Origin: an uncultured Planctomycetaceae bacterium
GTDB lineage: Bacteria > Planctomycetota > Planctomycetia > Pirellulales > UBA1268
DNA: 33,025 nt
Assembly: GCA_903951635.1 (NCBI GenBank)
Contig: CAJBCV010000557.1
Location: forward strand, 1-33,025
Direction: 5' to 3'
The translations under genes and the position numbers were made by a program. Below are positions 25,306-31,452 of this stretch, in pieces; the first letter of the stretch is position 1, and every line of letters starts with the position of its first letter. Under the pieces are notes generated by a model, which saw only the letters and a list, made by a program, of their open reading frames with translations, was not told the origin of the DNA and did not search any database.

Positions 25306-25851
25306 TCAACGCTCGGCGGCGGCGGCCGCGACGGCGGCGTGGAGTTGCTGGGGCGAGAGAGTCATGGCGCGGGCAAAGCCGGCGATGAATCGGGCGGAGG
25401 TCGGCTCGAAGACGACGATCGAAAAATCGCCGAGTTGAAACCAGTCCGCGGCATGGGGAAAGCGCCCCAGATAGGCCTGTTTGAGGGCTTCGTGGGCCGG
25501 GTGGGCCGGGTCGATGAACGTCGCGTGGGCCGGGAGTGACACCCTCGGCAAGGCCTGGGGCGGAGGGCCGGAAGGATCGGTCGCTTCCGGAGCCGTGACG
25601 AGGAGGCAGACCTCGGGGGTGGCGAGCATGTCGCGGGTGTGGGCCGAGAGTCGGCTGACATGACTGACGAGCACGACACTGCCGGCATCAGGCCCTCCCT
25701 CGTCGTCGGCGTGCGGATCCCTGCCGGTGACGAGGACGGCGTAGGGGATCATCGAGGCAAAGGGTCTGCCGTCGTGGAGCGTCGCCAGCGAGGCGACGCC
25801 GCGGCCGAGGACGAGGCGACCGAGGAGGAGAGAGGTGTCGTGATCGATCAC
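25306..25851 (-). CDS. HugZ-like FMN/heme-binding split-barrel protein (pyridoxamine-phosphate-oxidase fold)
   Basis: 181 residues. The N-terminal half reads as the PNPOx-like split barrel: LVLGRGVASLATLHDGRPFASMIPYAV, then VVLVSHVSRLSAHTRDMLATPEVCLLV, matching the HugZ / heme-utilisation pattern of (G)LAT...G.P..S..P...SxLAxHT.N....P..SLL. The C-terminal half has HPAHEALKQAYLGRFPHAADWFQLGDFSIVVFEPTSARFIAGFA, where the LGDF and FIxGFxxA pattern is typical. Such proteins bind FMN and some degrade heme; activity here is unproven. GTG 25851 is chosen because GGAG lies seven bases upstream; a TTG at 25866 lacks any Shine-Dalgarno. It lies downstream of the str operon terminator and ends about 135 bases from the lexA promoter. 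Confidence 0.8.
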   Translation of the reverse strand: MIDHDTSLLLGRLVLGRGVASLATLHDGRPFASMIPYAVLVTGRDPHADDEGGPDAGSVVLVSHVSRLSAHTRDMLATPEVCLLVTAPEATDPSGPPPQALPRVSLPAHATFIDPAHPAHEALKQAYLGRFPHAADWFQLGDFSIVVFEPTSARFIAGFARAMTLSPQQLHAAVAAAAAER

Positions 25852-25908
25852 CGGGAGGCTCCACAAGGATCGCGAAGAGTCGGGGGAGAAAGCCGGGTAG
25901 AAAAGTGT

Positions 25909-25942
25909 GCGGGCCCGGCGACCTGTCGATCGCCGGGCCCGC
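25909..25942 (-). terminator. Intrinsic terminator of rpsL-rpsG
   Basis: A perfect 13-base-pair stem (25909-25921 with 25930-25942, GCGGGCCCGGCGA paired with TCGCCGGGCCCGC) with an eight-base loop. Read on the minus strand it is followed by ACACTTTTCT, a short T tract. It lies about 140 bases downstream of the rpsG stop. Confidence 0.8.
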
Positions 25943-25977
25943 AGAGAATGGAATCGGCCGGTATCGGAGACTCAGAC

Positions 25978-26089
25978 GATCAGGCGGCGGCGATCACCAA
26001 GCCCCTGATCAGGCGGCAGCGATCACCAAGCCCCTGATCGCGAGCCAGCGATCACCAGGCCCCTGATCGCGAGGCGGCGATCACCAAGC
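25978..26089 (-). repeat. Tandem 29-bp repeat (about 3.9 copies) running through the rpsG stop codon
   Basis: Units start at 25978, 26007, 26036 and 26065, each 29 bases except the last (25). On the plus strand each begins GATC, contains GCGATCACCA and, in the first three, ends GCCCCT. The copy at 26065-26089 contains the rpsG stop (26081-26083) and Trp codon, so the others look like duplications of the gene's end. Units three and four contain the inverted pair GATCGC...GCGATC, giving small hairpins. There are no unique spacers, so this is not a CRISPR array. Confidence 0.9.
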
Positions 26090-26551
26090 AAAGTGGGCAA
26101 ACGCCTTGTTCGCGTCGGCCATGCGATGGACGTTGTCACGCTTCGTGACCGCGGCACCCTCGCGCTTGTAGGCGGCAAGGATTTCCTCGGCCAGTTTCTC
26201 GTGCGTGGCACGCCCCTTCTTCTCGCGGACAGCCTGGAGCATCCAGCGGATGCCGAGCGACTGCTGGCGGTTGCGGTTGACCTGCATCGGCACCTGGTAG
26301 GCGGCACCGCCGACTCGCTTCGAGCGAACCTCGACGGAGGGCTTGCAGTTCTCGAGGGCCCGATTGAAGACCTCGATCGGCTCCACGTCGGTGACCTTCT
26401 TGGCCACGATGTCCATGGCGTCGTAGAAGACGTTCTGCGCGATGCTCTTCTTCCCGTCGTACATCAAGCAATTGATGAACTTGCTGACGAGGAGCGACCC
26501 ATAACGGGGGTCGGGACCGAGTTGTTCGCGGCTGGAGGTGATCTTTCCCAT
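26081..26551 (-). CDS. rpsG: 30S ribosomal protein S7
   Basis: 156 residues, the usual length. S7 nucleates assembly of the 30S head by binding 16S rRNA. Recognisable S7 sequence: [65 protein letters not shown] and [21 protein letters not shown]-like ending. It lies only 15 bases after rpsL, leaving no room for the long intercistronic S7-binding site found in Escherichia coli. The gene's last codons fall inside a tandem repeat. The usual fusA and tuf genes do not follow; the next gene is the HugZ-like one beyond a terminator. Confidence 0.98.
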   Translation of the reverse strand: MGKITSSREQLGPDPRYGSLLVSKFINCLMYDGKKSIAQNVFYDAMDIVAKKVTDVEPIEVFNRALENCKPSVEVRSKRVGGAAYQVPMQVNRNRQQSLGIRWMLQAVREKKGRATHEKLAEEILAAYKREGAAVTKRDNVHRMADANKAFAHFAW

Positions 26552-26566
26552 GACTCGTGCTTCTGC

Positions 26567-26935
26567 TTAACCCTTCTTGGCACCATAGAGACTGCGGGAC
26601 TGCTTGCGGCCCTGCACGCCGAGCGTGTCGAGGGCACCGCGGACGATGTGGTAACGAACGCCGGGGAGATCGCGGACACGACCACCGCGGACGAGCACGA
26701 TCGAGTGCTCCTGGAGGTTGTGCCCTTCGCCCGGGATGTAGACCGTGACTTCTTTGGCGTTGGAAAGTCGCACACGAGCGATTTTCCGGAGCGCCGAGTT
26801 GGGCTTCTTGGGGGTCATCGTGCGGACCTGAAGACACACGCCACGCTTTTGCGGGCAGCGGTCGAGCACGGGAGACTTGGAGAACTTGCGCTTGGGCCGA
26901 CGGCGGCTGCGGACAAGTTGGCTGATCGTGGGCAT
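26567..26935 (-). CDS. rpsL: 30S ribosomal protein S12, with Arg at position 88
   Basis: 122 residues from the ATG at 26935, beginning [11 protein letters not shown]12 sits at the decoding centre. Conserved segments are [19 protein letters not shown] (Lys43 retained), [11 protein letters not shown] and [13 protein letters not shown]. The last normally reads GGRVKDLPG: here position 88 is Arg (codon CGC at 26672-26674), the substitution known as K88R (K87R without Met) that gives streptomycin resistance in several bacteria. Asp89, the methylthiolation site of RimO, is kept. The upstream open frame to 27052 is leader sequence, not S12. No clear Shine-Dalgarno precedes the ATG; the leader carries a repeated AAGGCGATC element. 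Confidence 0.98.
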   Translation of the reverse strand: MPTISQLVRSRRRPKRKFSKSPVLDRCPQKRGVCLQVRTMTPKKPNSALRKIARVRLSNAKEVTVYIPGEGHNLQEHSIVLVRGGRVRDLPGVRYHIVRGALDTLGVQGRKQSRSLYGAKKG

Positions 26936-26939
26936 ACCG

Positions 26940-26982
26940 GATCGCTTACGGAGGGGGCTGGGATCGCCTTGGTGATCGCCTT
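26940..26982 (-). repeat. Repeated AAG(G)CGATC element in the rpsL leader
   Basis: Minus strand carries AAGGCGATC at 26974-26982 and 26962-26970, and AAGCGATC at 26940-26947, the last ending four bases before the rpsL ATG. The stretch GGCGATCACCAAG (26968-26980) is the exact reverse complement of the mRNA sequence at the rpsG stop codon (26076-26088) and of repeat unit one (25989-26001). Confidence 0.7.
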
Positions 26983-27010
26983 CGGGTTCGCCCCGAGGCG
27001 GGAATCCCAA

Positions 27011-27016
27011 AATGTA
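27011..27016 (-). promoter_or_regulatory. Weak candidate -10 element of the rpsL-rpsG operon
   Basis: Minus strand TACATT (4/6), which would start transcription near 27004 and leave a leader of about 69 bases before rpsL. No recognisable -35 is present; it is the best candidate in the 216-base gap between fhcC and rpsL. Confidence 0.3.
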
Positions 27017-27151
27017 GCCGAAACCACCTGCTGGCGGAAGCGGTAACGGCAATTCCCGTTGATCGGCCCGATTTCCCCCTCGGATTCACCTCTTTTCCCG
27101 CGCCGCGTCTCAACCACGGCCGGGGAGTGAGGAGGGGACGACGGGGAATCC

Positions 27152-28009
27152 TCAGGCCGCGCGGACCCAAAACTCCCCCCGTCCCCCGGACACCGTCTCG
27201 CCGTGCCACTGCGTCCAAGTCGTGCTCGACCACCCCCAGGAGGGGGCTGTTTCTGACGCTGGATGGAACGCCGGAGGCCGAAAGCCAGCGCCCAGGAGCC
27301 GTCGCTCGAGGAGCCTGAGGAACGGAGGGGACCAGGTCGCTCCGGCCACGAACGTCGGGCCGGGCAGGGCGGGCCGGCCGGCGGCGATGATCGACCCGCG
27401 GCGCATTCCCAGGCCGGCTTGCCGGCCGAGCGTGCCGGCGACGATGACGGTCCCGGCGCGGAGTTCGAAGCCGGCGCCGGGACCGCAATCCCCGCCAATC
27501 GCCACGATCCCTCGGCGCATCCGGGCCGCGGCGAGGCGGCCGGCGGAGCCCGCGATCACAATCAGGCCGCCGGTCACGCCGTGGGCTTCGCCGGGGAAGG
27601 CGGCCGCGGCGTCATCGCCGGAGTTTCCTGAGATCCGGACGGTTCCCCCGCTCATTCCGGCCGCCAGCCAGTTTCCTGCGTTACCAGCGACCACCAAGTC
27701 GCCCCCCGCCATCCGGGCACCGGCCCGGTGGCCGACGGGCCCGTCGACCTCGATCCGTCCGGATCGCATCCCAGCGCCAAGGCCGTGCACGCGCGAGAAA
27801 TCGCCGCGGCATTCGATGTGACCGTCGTCTTCAAGGGATCCGGAGATTGAAAACGCCGACGCGAGCGGTTGCGGGCGGCCGTCGATCTCGACAGGCAGAC
27901 GCTCGAGGGCCGCGATCGTGAGCCCCGTGAGCCGGTCGGGCGTGAGGCCGGAGAGGTCGATGGCGCCGGCGCAGGGGAGGGCGTCGCGCGGGAGGATGAC
28001 AAGCGGCAA
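27152..28009 (-). CDS. fhcC: Formylmethanofuran dehydrogenase / formyltransferase-hydrolase complex subunit C
   Basis: 285 residues. The central part (about 75-215) is a right-handed parallel helix of GltB-type GXGXG repeats, with a recurring pattern of G-hydrophobic-x-M-x-x-G-x-(I/V): GLGAGMRSGRIEV, RAGARMAGGDLVV, AAGMSGGTVRI, AAARMRRGIVAI and AGLGMRRGSII. This matches FwdC/FhcC (PF01493). The C-terminal GGRGEFWVR resembles the family ending. In planctomycetes and methylotrophs FhcABCD hydrolyses formyl-tetrahydromethanopterin-derived formyl groups in C1 oxidation; subunit C is non-catalytic. The start is a TTG, supported by GGGAGG six bases upstream. No other fhc gene is in the window, so it is either separated from its partners or they lie elsewhere. 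Confidence 0.85.
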   Translation of the reverse strand: MPLVILPRDALPCAGAIDLSGLTPDRLTGLTIAALERLPVEIDGRPQPLASAFSISGSLEDDGHIECRGDFSRVHGLGAGMRSGRIEVDGPVGHRAGARMAGGDLVVAGNAGNWLAAGMSGGTVRISGNSGDDAAAAFPGEAHGVTGGLIVIAGSAGRLAAARMRRGIVAIGGDCGPGAGFELRAGTVIVAGTLGRQAGLGMRRGSIIAAGRPALPGPTFVAGATWSPPFLRLLERRLLGAGFRPPAFHPASETAPSWGWSSTTWTQWHGETVSGGRGEFWVRAA

Positions 28010-28052
28010 GGGAAGCCTCCCTGCGGCGTAGGCTGGGGGAGTGGAAACGGTC

Positions 28053-28084
28053 GGGGCCCGCGGGAAGCGACTCCCGCGGGCCCC
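28053..28084 (-). terminator. Strong hairpin downstream of the hsp20 genes
   Basis: A perfect 13-base-pair stem GGGGCCCGCGGGA / TCCCGCGGGCCCC (28053-28065 with 28072-28084), six-base loop. On the minus strand it is followed by GACCGTTTCC, with only a short T run. It lies between the second hsp20 stop and the fhcC start. Confidence 0.65.
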
Positions 28085-28096
28085 ATCGTACCTGGG

Positions 28097-28120
28097 AACC
28101 CGGCTGCATGGGGCCGGGTT
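28097..28120 (-). terminator. Second hairpin downstream of the hsp20 genes
   Basis: AACCCGGC (28097-28104) pairs with GCCGGGTT (28113-28120) around an eight-base loop, 30 bases past the hsp20 stop and before the stronger hairpin, so the pair may act as a tandem terminator. Confidence 0.5.
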
Positions 28121-28150
28121 GCCCGGAGGGCCGAGAACGCCGACCGTTCG

Positions 28151-28528
28151 TCAGCCGGCGCGGACCTCGACCTTCCTCGGCAGGACGGCGGCGAGCCGGG
28201 GAACGCGGATCGTGAGCACACCCTGACGGTAATCGGCTGCGATCCGGGAACCGTCGAAGCCGTCGCCGAGGCGGAGCGAGCGGCGGTAGTCGCCGATGCC
28301 GTACTCCTGGCGGATGGCCCGCCCCGACATGGCCCGCGGGGCGACCGTGCCATGGAGCGAGAGGACGCCATCCTCGAACGTGACATCGATCGTGGCGGCG
28401 CTGGCGCCGGGCATGTCGGCCACGAGGACGACCTCGGTGCCGCGGTCACTGACATCGACATTCGGCCGGTAGGAAAGCCCGGCGCCGGGGGCCGTGGTGG
28501 CGGAGGCCGGTTCGGTTCTGGTCACCAT
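28151..28528 (-). CDS. Small heat-shock protein (Hsp20), second gene
   Basis: 125 residues. A compact alpha-crystallin domain (about 21-115): YRPNVDVSDRGTEVVLVADMPGASAATIDVTFEDGVLSLHG, then RRSLRLGDGFDGSRIAADYRQGVLTIRVPR, with the family A-x-x-x-G-V-L-x-(I/V)-x-(I/V) pattern in ADYRQGVLTIRV. The end RKVEVRAG supplies a V-x-V version of the C-terminal I/V-x-I/V oligomerisation motif. Short Ala/Thr-rich N-terminus. ATP-independent holdase of the cytoplasm. The ATG has AGAGGAG seven bases upstream. It lies 76 bases after the first hsp20 gene, likely in the same transcript driven from the sigma54-type element at 29248-29264. Confidence 0.92.
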   Translation of the reverse strand: MVTRTEPASATTAPGAGLSYRPNVDVSDRGTEVVLVADMPGASAATIDVTFEDGVLSLHGTVAPRAMSGRAIRQEYGIGDYRRSLRLGDGFDGSRIAADYRQGVLTIRVPRLAAVLPRKVEVRAG

Positions 28529-28604
28529 TGCAAAGCTCCTCTTGTGGGAAGGAATGAGTGGGAATCTGTGGGACAGGCTCTCGGGCGCGACGCACGCCGG
28601 CGGC

Positions 28605-29138
28605 TCAGCCGCCGCGGACCTGCACCTTCCGCGGCTGGCAGGCCGCCAACTTCGGGCAGACGACCGTCAGCACGCCATCGACGAGACGGGCCTCGACCCG
28701 GAGGGAGTCGACGGCGACCGGCAGCGTGAGACGCCGCTCGAACGCGCCGCTTCCCCGCTCCCGCAGAAGCCAAACGACCTTCTCGCCGGCAGGCTCCTCG
28801 GCGGTAGGGACTGCGTCAGGGCGATCGGCCCCTCCACGTGCCGCCCCGTCGGTGGTGCTCTGCGGCGCCACGGCATCGCCGCGCCGCGCTCCTTTGAGGA
28901 CGAGGCAGTCGCCCGACACCGAGATATCGACGTCGTTGACGCTGATCCCGGGAAGCTCGGCTTCGACGGTGAACGCGTCGTCGGACTCACGGAGATTCAC
29001 GGCGGGGAAGACGCTCGCTTCCGAGCGTGGTCCCCAGCCATGGAGCGGCGGAGCGGTGACCAGGGAGGTCCAGAGCCGATCGATCTCATCTCGCAGTTCA
29101 TCGAGCGGGAGCGCGAAGCCGGTCCGGTAAGCAGGCAT
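28605..29138 (-). CDS. Small heat-shock protein (Hsp20) with an inserted loop, first gene
   Basis: 177 residues from the ATG at 29138, preceded by AGGAG seven bases upstream. The N-terminal arm FALPLDELRDEIDRLW leads to an alpha-crystallin domain: PAVNLRESDDAFTVEAELPGISVNDVDISVSGDCLVLKG, then FERRLTLPVAVDSLRVEARLVDGVLTVVCPK. Between these halves is an unusual insertion of about 35 residues (about 85-118), rich in Ala, Asp, Gly and Pro, in the region of the flexible loop between strands 5 and 7. It ends RKVQVRGG, a V-x-V C-terminal motif. The stop codon is enclosed in a small hairpin GGCGGC-TCA-GCCGCC. Downstream Hsp20 gene is co-oriented. Confidence 0.92.
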   Translation of the reverse strand: MPAYRTGFALPLDELRDEIDRLWTSLVTAPPLHGWGPRSEASVFPAVNLRESDDAFTVEAELPGISVNDVDISVSGDCLVLKGARRGDAVAPQSTTDGAARGGADRPDAVPTAEEPAGEKVVWLLRERGSGAFERRLTLPVAVDSLRVEARLVDGVLTVVCPKLAACQPRKVQVRGG

Positions 29139-29247
29139 GGGGAACTCCTGAAACTGGTGGGTGGGAACGGTGCTGGGGGTGTTTGCAAAGCGTCGGCCCA
29201 CCGCCGTTGTGGCCAGCCGCGGCGGGGGCTCGTGCTGAAAACGAGGA

Positions 29248-29264
29248 AGCAAAGAGCGTGCCGG
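29248..29264 (-). promoter_or_regulatory. Sigma54 (RpoN)-type promoter for the hsp20 pair
   Basis: Minus strand reads CCGGCACGCTCTTTGCT. Against the -24/-12 consensus YTGGCACG-N4-TTGCW every position matches except one T-to-C. The GG (29261-29262) and GC (29249-29250) are separated by the required ten bases. The start would fall near 29238, about 100 bases before the hsp20 ATG at 29138. Confidence 0.72.
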
Positions 29265-29424
29265 TGGCTCAACTGCCGGGAATGCAGCCGTCAGGAGAGC
29301 GGTTTTTTGGCCGCGAGCGTGCGAACAACAGCCTGGCGCGGCAAGCTGTGGCGGTGGTTCCGCGGGTGCCGGCTGTCAGCTTGGCAGACCGGCAAAAGTG
29401 GTCGTCCCGGGGGCTGGGCGCGAG

Positions 29425-29452
29425 TTGTGGGGAGGGGGCGAATCTCTATACT
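29425..29452 (+). promoter_or_regulatory. Candidate promoter of the FabZ-ACP-FabZ-KAS cluster
   Basis: TTGTGG (29425-29430) and TATACT (29447-29452, 5/6) with a 16-base spacer; start near 29459, a leader of about 64 bases to the ATG at 29523. The same TTGTGG -35 variant appears before the YkgJ-like gene. Confidence 0.5.
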
Positions 29453-29522
29453 GCGACCGCTGGCATGGACATGCCTGACGTGGGCCCGAGGCCGCGTCCA
29501 CTTCTGTCGCAACGGAACTCTC

Positions 29523-30080
29523 ATGCGTTTCACCCTGCTCGACCGCGTGACCGCCATCGACCCCGGCAAGAGCATCACGGCGATCAAGACGCTGACGCTC
29601 TCGGAGGAGTATCTCGCGGATCACTTCCCGCGCTTCCCGGTCATGCCCGGGGTGTTGATGCTCGAATCGATGACCCAAGCCGCGGCGTGGACGATCCGGC
29701 TCGGCGAAGACTTCGCCCATGCGATCGTCGTCCTTCGCTCGGCCAAGAACGTCAAGTACGGTGATTTCGTCGAGCCGGGCAAGGTGCTCACCGTCACCGC
29801 CGAGGTCCTCTCGCAGGACGAGACGACGACAAAGGTGAAGGCCACCGGCACCGTCGGCGGGCGCACGAGCCTCACCGCCCGACTGACGCTGGAGCGGTAC
29901 AACCTCGCCGACCGGGTTGCCCATGGTGATGCCCTCGACGCCCGCGTCCGTGGCGAGATGCGGAAGCTGTGGGCCATTCTTCATCCCGCCGGACGGGGTG
30001 CCGGGGCCGCACGGCCGCTCGTCTACGGGGCCGCCGTCGGGAGCGCCCCTTCGCCGCTGGCGGGGGCCTCCTACCGCTAG
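29523..30080 (+). CDS. FabZ-like 3-hydroxyacyl-ACP dehydratase, first copy
   Basis: 185 residues. Hot-dog fold: LLDRVTAIDPGKSITAIKTLTLSEEYLADHFPRFPVMPGVLMLESMTQAAAW, with catalytic His34 and Glu48 in the HFPxxPVMPGVLxxE pattern. The later strands VVLRSAKNVKYGDFVEPGKVLTVTAEVL are typical of FabZ. A C-terminal extension of about 40 residues beyond the fold (from about 145) is basic, then Gly/Ala/Pro-rich. FabZ removes water from 3-hydroxyacyl-ACP in fatty acid synthesis. The dehydratase domain of a dedicated acyl pathway is equally possible because an ACP, a second dehydratase and a ketosynthase follow. It starts at the first ATG after the candidate promoter; Shine-Dalgarno is weak. Confidence 0.88.
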   Translation: MRFTLLDRVTAIDPGKSITAIKTLTLSEEYLADHFPRFPVMPGVLMLESMTQAAAWTIRLGEDFAHAIVVLRSAKNVKYGDFVEPGKVLTVTAEVLSQDETTTKVKATGTVGGRTSLTARLTLERYNLADRVAHGDALDARVRGEMRKLWAILHPAGRGAGAARPLVYGAAVGSAPSPLAGASYR

Positions 30081-30401
30081 CAGGCTCTTCCTGGCCTTCC
30101 GGCGACGTCACGCCGCTGGCTGGACGCTGAAGCCGCATGCGAGCCCCCATGCCGAAGGCCTCCGCGGGAGCCACGGCGTGCTCCAGACGGCCTTTATCCG
30201 GCCGCTATCGCCCATGAACCCCGTGGAGAACGGGGGCTTGGGGCGGGGAAAAAGAGGGCAGGGGCGTCCGCTGCGACGGGGCGGATTTTGGCGGTTGGGC
30301 AAAATCCCCACCCTTTCCGGGTTTCCACGGCGGCAGCATGTCATTACAACCTTTGGTGGTTACCACGACGCTCCATTCCCCGTTTCCAAGGTGACACGTC
30401 G
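30081..30401. other. Intergenic region before the ACP gene
   Basis: 321 bases with no gene I can support. It holds two hairpins after the dehydratase stop: CGGCC-N7-GGCCG at 30188-30204 and CCCCGT-N5-ACGGGG at 30219-30235. A purine-rich G/A tract follows (30236-30275), and a possible promoter lies at 30322-30350. The ACP may therefore have its own transcript, separate from the first dehydratase. Confidence 0.6.
30322..30350 (+). promoter_or_regulatory. Candidate promoter of the ACP gene
   Basis: TTTCCA (30322-30327) and TACAAC (30345-30350), each 4/6 to consensus, with a 17-base spacer; start near 30357 and ATG at 30402. Confidence 0.35.
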
Positions 30402-30788
30402 ATGCCGTCCCGTGATGAAATCTTCGAGAAGGTCAAGACTGCCCTGGTCGATGCTTTGGGTGTCGACGATGACGAAGTGACCTCCAGTGCCACGATGGTC
30501 GGCGACCTGGGAGCCGAGTCGATCGACTTCCTCGACATCGTCTTCCGCCTCGAGAAGGCGTTCGGCATCAAGATCCCCCGGGGCGAACTGTTCCCCGAGG
30601 ACGTCCTCTCCAGCACGGAGTTCGTCACCAACGGGAAGGTGAACGCCGCCGGATTGGCCGCGCTCAGGGCCCGGATGCCGTTCTACGACCTGACGAAGTT
30701 CGAGCAAAACCCGAGCGTCCAGAACTTCCCCAACATGCTCACCGTCGAGGACATGGTTCGCTACGTGCAGAGCAAAGTGGGCGGCTGA
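30402..30788 (+). CDS. Acyl carrier protein with a long insertion before helix IV
   Basis: 128 residues, against about 80 for a typical ACP. The first part is standard: helix I (EIFEKVKTALVDALGVDDDEV), then DLGAESIDFLDIVFRLEKAFGIKIP, where Ser40 in the D-x-x-x-x-S-(I/L/M) pattern is the phosphopantetheine site. The final helix TVEDMVRYVQSK is also recognisable. Between them lies an extra stretch of about 40-45 residues (about 67-112), with TNGKVNAAGLAALRARMPF and a Phe/Asn/Pro-rich part. The ATG has AAGG about nine bases upstream. Neighbours on the same strand are two FabZ-like dehydratases and a KAS II-type synthase, so this ACP probably serves that set. Which acyl product is made is unknown. 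Confidence 0.92.
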   Translation: MPSRDEIFEKVKTALVDALGVDDDEVTSSATMVGDLGAESIDFLDIVFRLEKAFGIKIPRGELFPEDVLSSTEFVTNGKVNAAGLAALRARMPFYDLTKFEQNPSVQNFPNMLTVEDMVRYVQSKVGG

Positions 30789-30881
30789 CGTTTTTCGGCT
30801 TCCTCCCCACGATGCGACGGGGTCGGTCCCCGTTGCCGTTCGCCCGTCCCCGCGGTGGCCGGCCTGCCGGCATAGCTTTTC

Positions 30882-31382
30882 ATGCGCTGGTTCTGGATCG
30901 ACCGTTTCGACGAGTTCGTCCGTGGTCGTCACGCCGTGGCGGTAAAGAACGTCTCCCTGGCCGAGGAGCATCTCCACGACCATTTCCCCGGCGCGGCATT
31001 GATGCCCAACTCGCTGATCGTCGAGGGGATGGCGCAGACGGCGGGGCTGCTGGTGGCCGATGCGATCGACTACAACCGCCGCGTCGTGCTTGCGAAGGTG
31101 GCAGCGGCCGAGTTCCATTTCGACGCCGTCCCCGGCGACACGCTCCGCTTCAAGGCCGAGATCCTCGACCTCAAGCCGGCAGGCTCGTTGACGAAGGTCT
31201 CGAGCACCGTCGACGATCGGTTGCAGGGAGAGGCCGAGCTGTTCTTCGCCCACCTCGAGCCGGGCGAGGGGGTGCCGAAGCTCTTCGAGCCGGACGAGCT
31301 CCTCAAGTGGCTCGATCAGATGCACATCTACGACATCGGCCGCGACGAATCGGGGCAGCCGCTGCAGCGGCCCGATTGGTGA
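30882..31382 (+). CDS. FabZ-like 3-hydroxyacyl-ACP dehydratase, second copy
   Basis: 166 residues, hot-dog fold. FWIDRFDEFVRGRHAVAVKNVSLAEEHLHDHFPGAALMPNSLIVEGMAQTAG places catalytic His34 and Glu48 at the same positions as in the first copy, though the loop reads PGAALMPNSLIVE instead of PVMPGVLMLE, so the two are divergent paralogues with probably different substrates. A KVAAAEFHFDAVPGDTLRFKAEIL strand pair follows. The C-terminus (about 125-166) is longer than in FabZ. It lies 93 bases after the ACP gene and 70 before the ketosynthase. Confidence 0.9.
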   Translation: MRWFWIDRFDEFVRGRHAVAVKNVSLAEEHLHDHFPGAALMPNSLIVEGMAQTAGLLVADAIDYNRRVVLAKVAAAEFHFDAVPGDTLRFKAEILDLKPAGSLTKVSSTVDDRLQGEAELFFAHLEPGEGVPKLFEPDELLKWLDQMHIYDIGRDESGQPLQRPDW

Positions 31383-31452
31383 GCGGGCCCATCCCGCGCA
31401 TCGGTGGCAACGCCCGCGCCGGGAGGCGCGGAAGCTGACAGGAGAAGTCGAC

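Larger units (their letters stand above)
29139..29522. other. Divergent regulatory region between hsp20 and the FabZ-like gene
   Basis: 384 bases without a convincing gene in any frame. It holds the hsp20 Shine-Dalgarno and leader (29139 to about 29238), the sigma54-type element (29248-29264), about 160 bases that could hold activator sites (including a run of six T at 29304-29309), and a sigma70-like promoter reading the other way (29425-29452). Confidence 0.7.

Noticed and set aside
25978-26089. Four near-identical 29-base units resembling CRISPR repeats
   Set aside because: The units are directly adjacent with no unique spacers, overlap the rpsG stop codon, and no cas genes are present. 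They are a tandem duplication.
26936-27052. An N-terminal extension of S12 starting at 27052
   Set aside because: The extension is not S12-like. [10 protein letters not shown] at 26935 is the standard beginning, and the upstream part is leader sequence with repeats.
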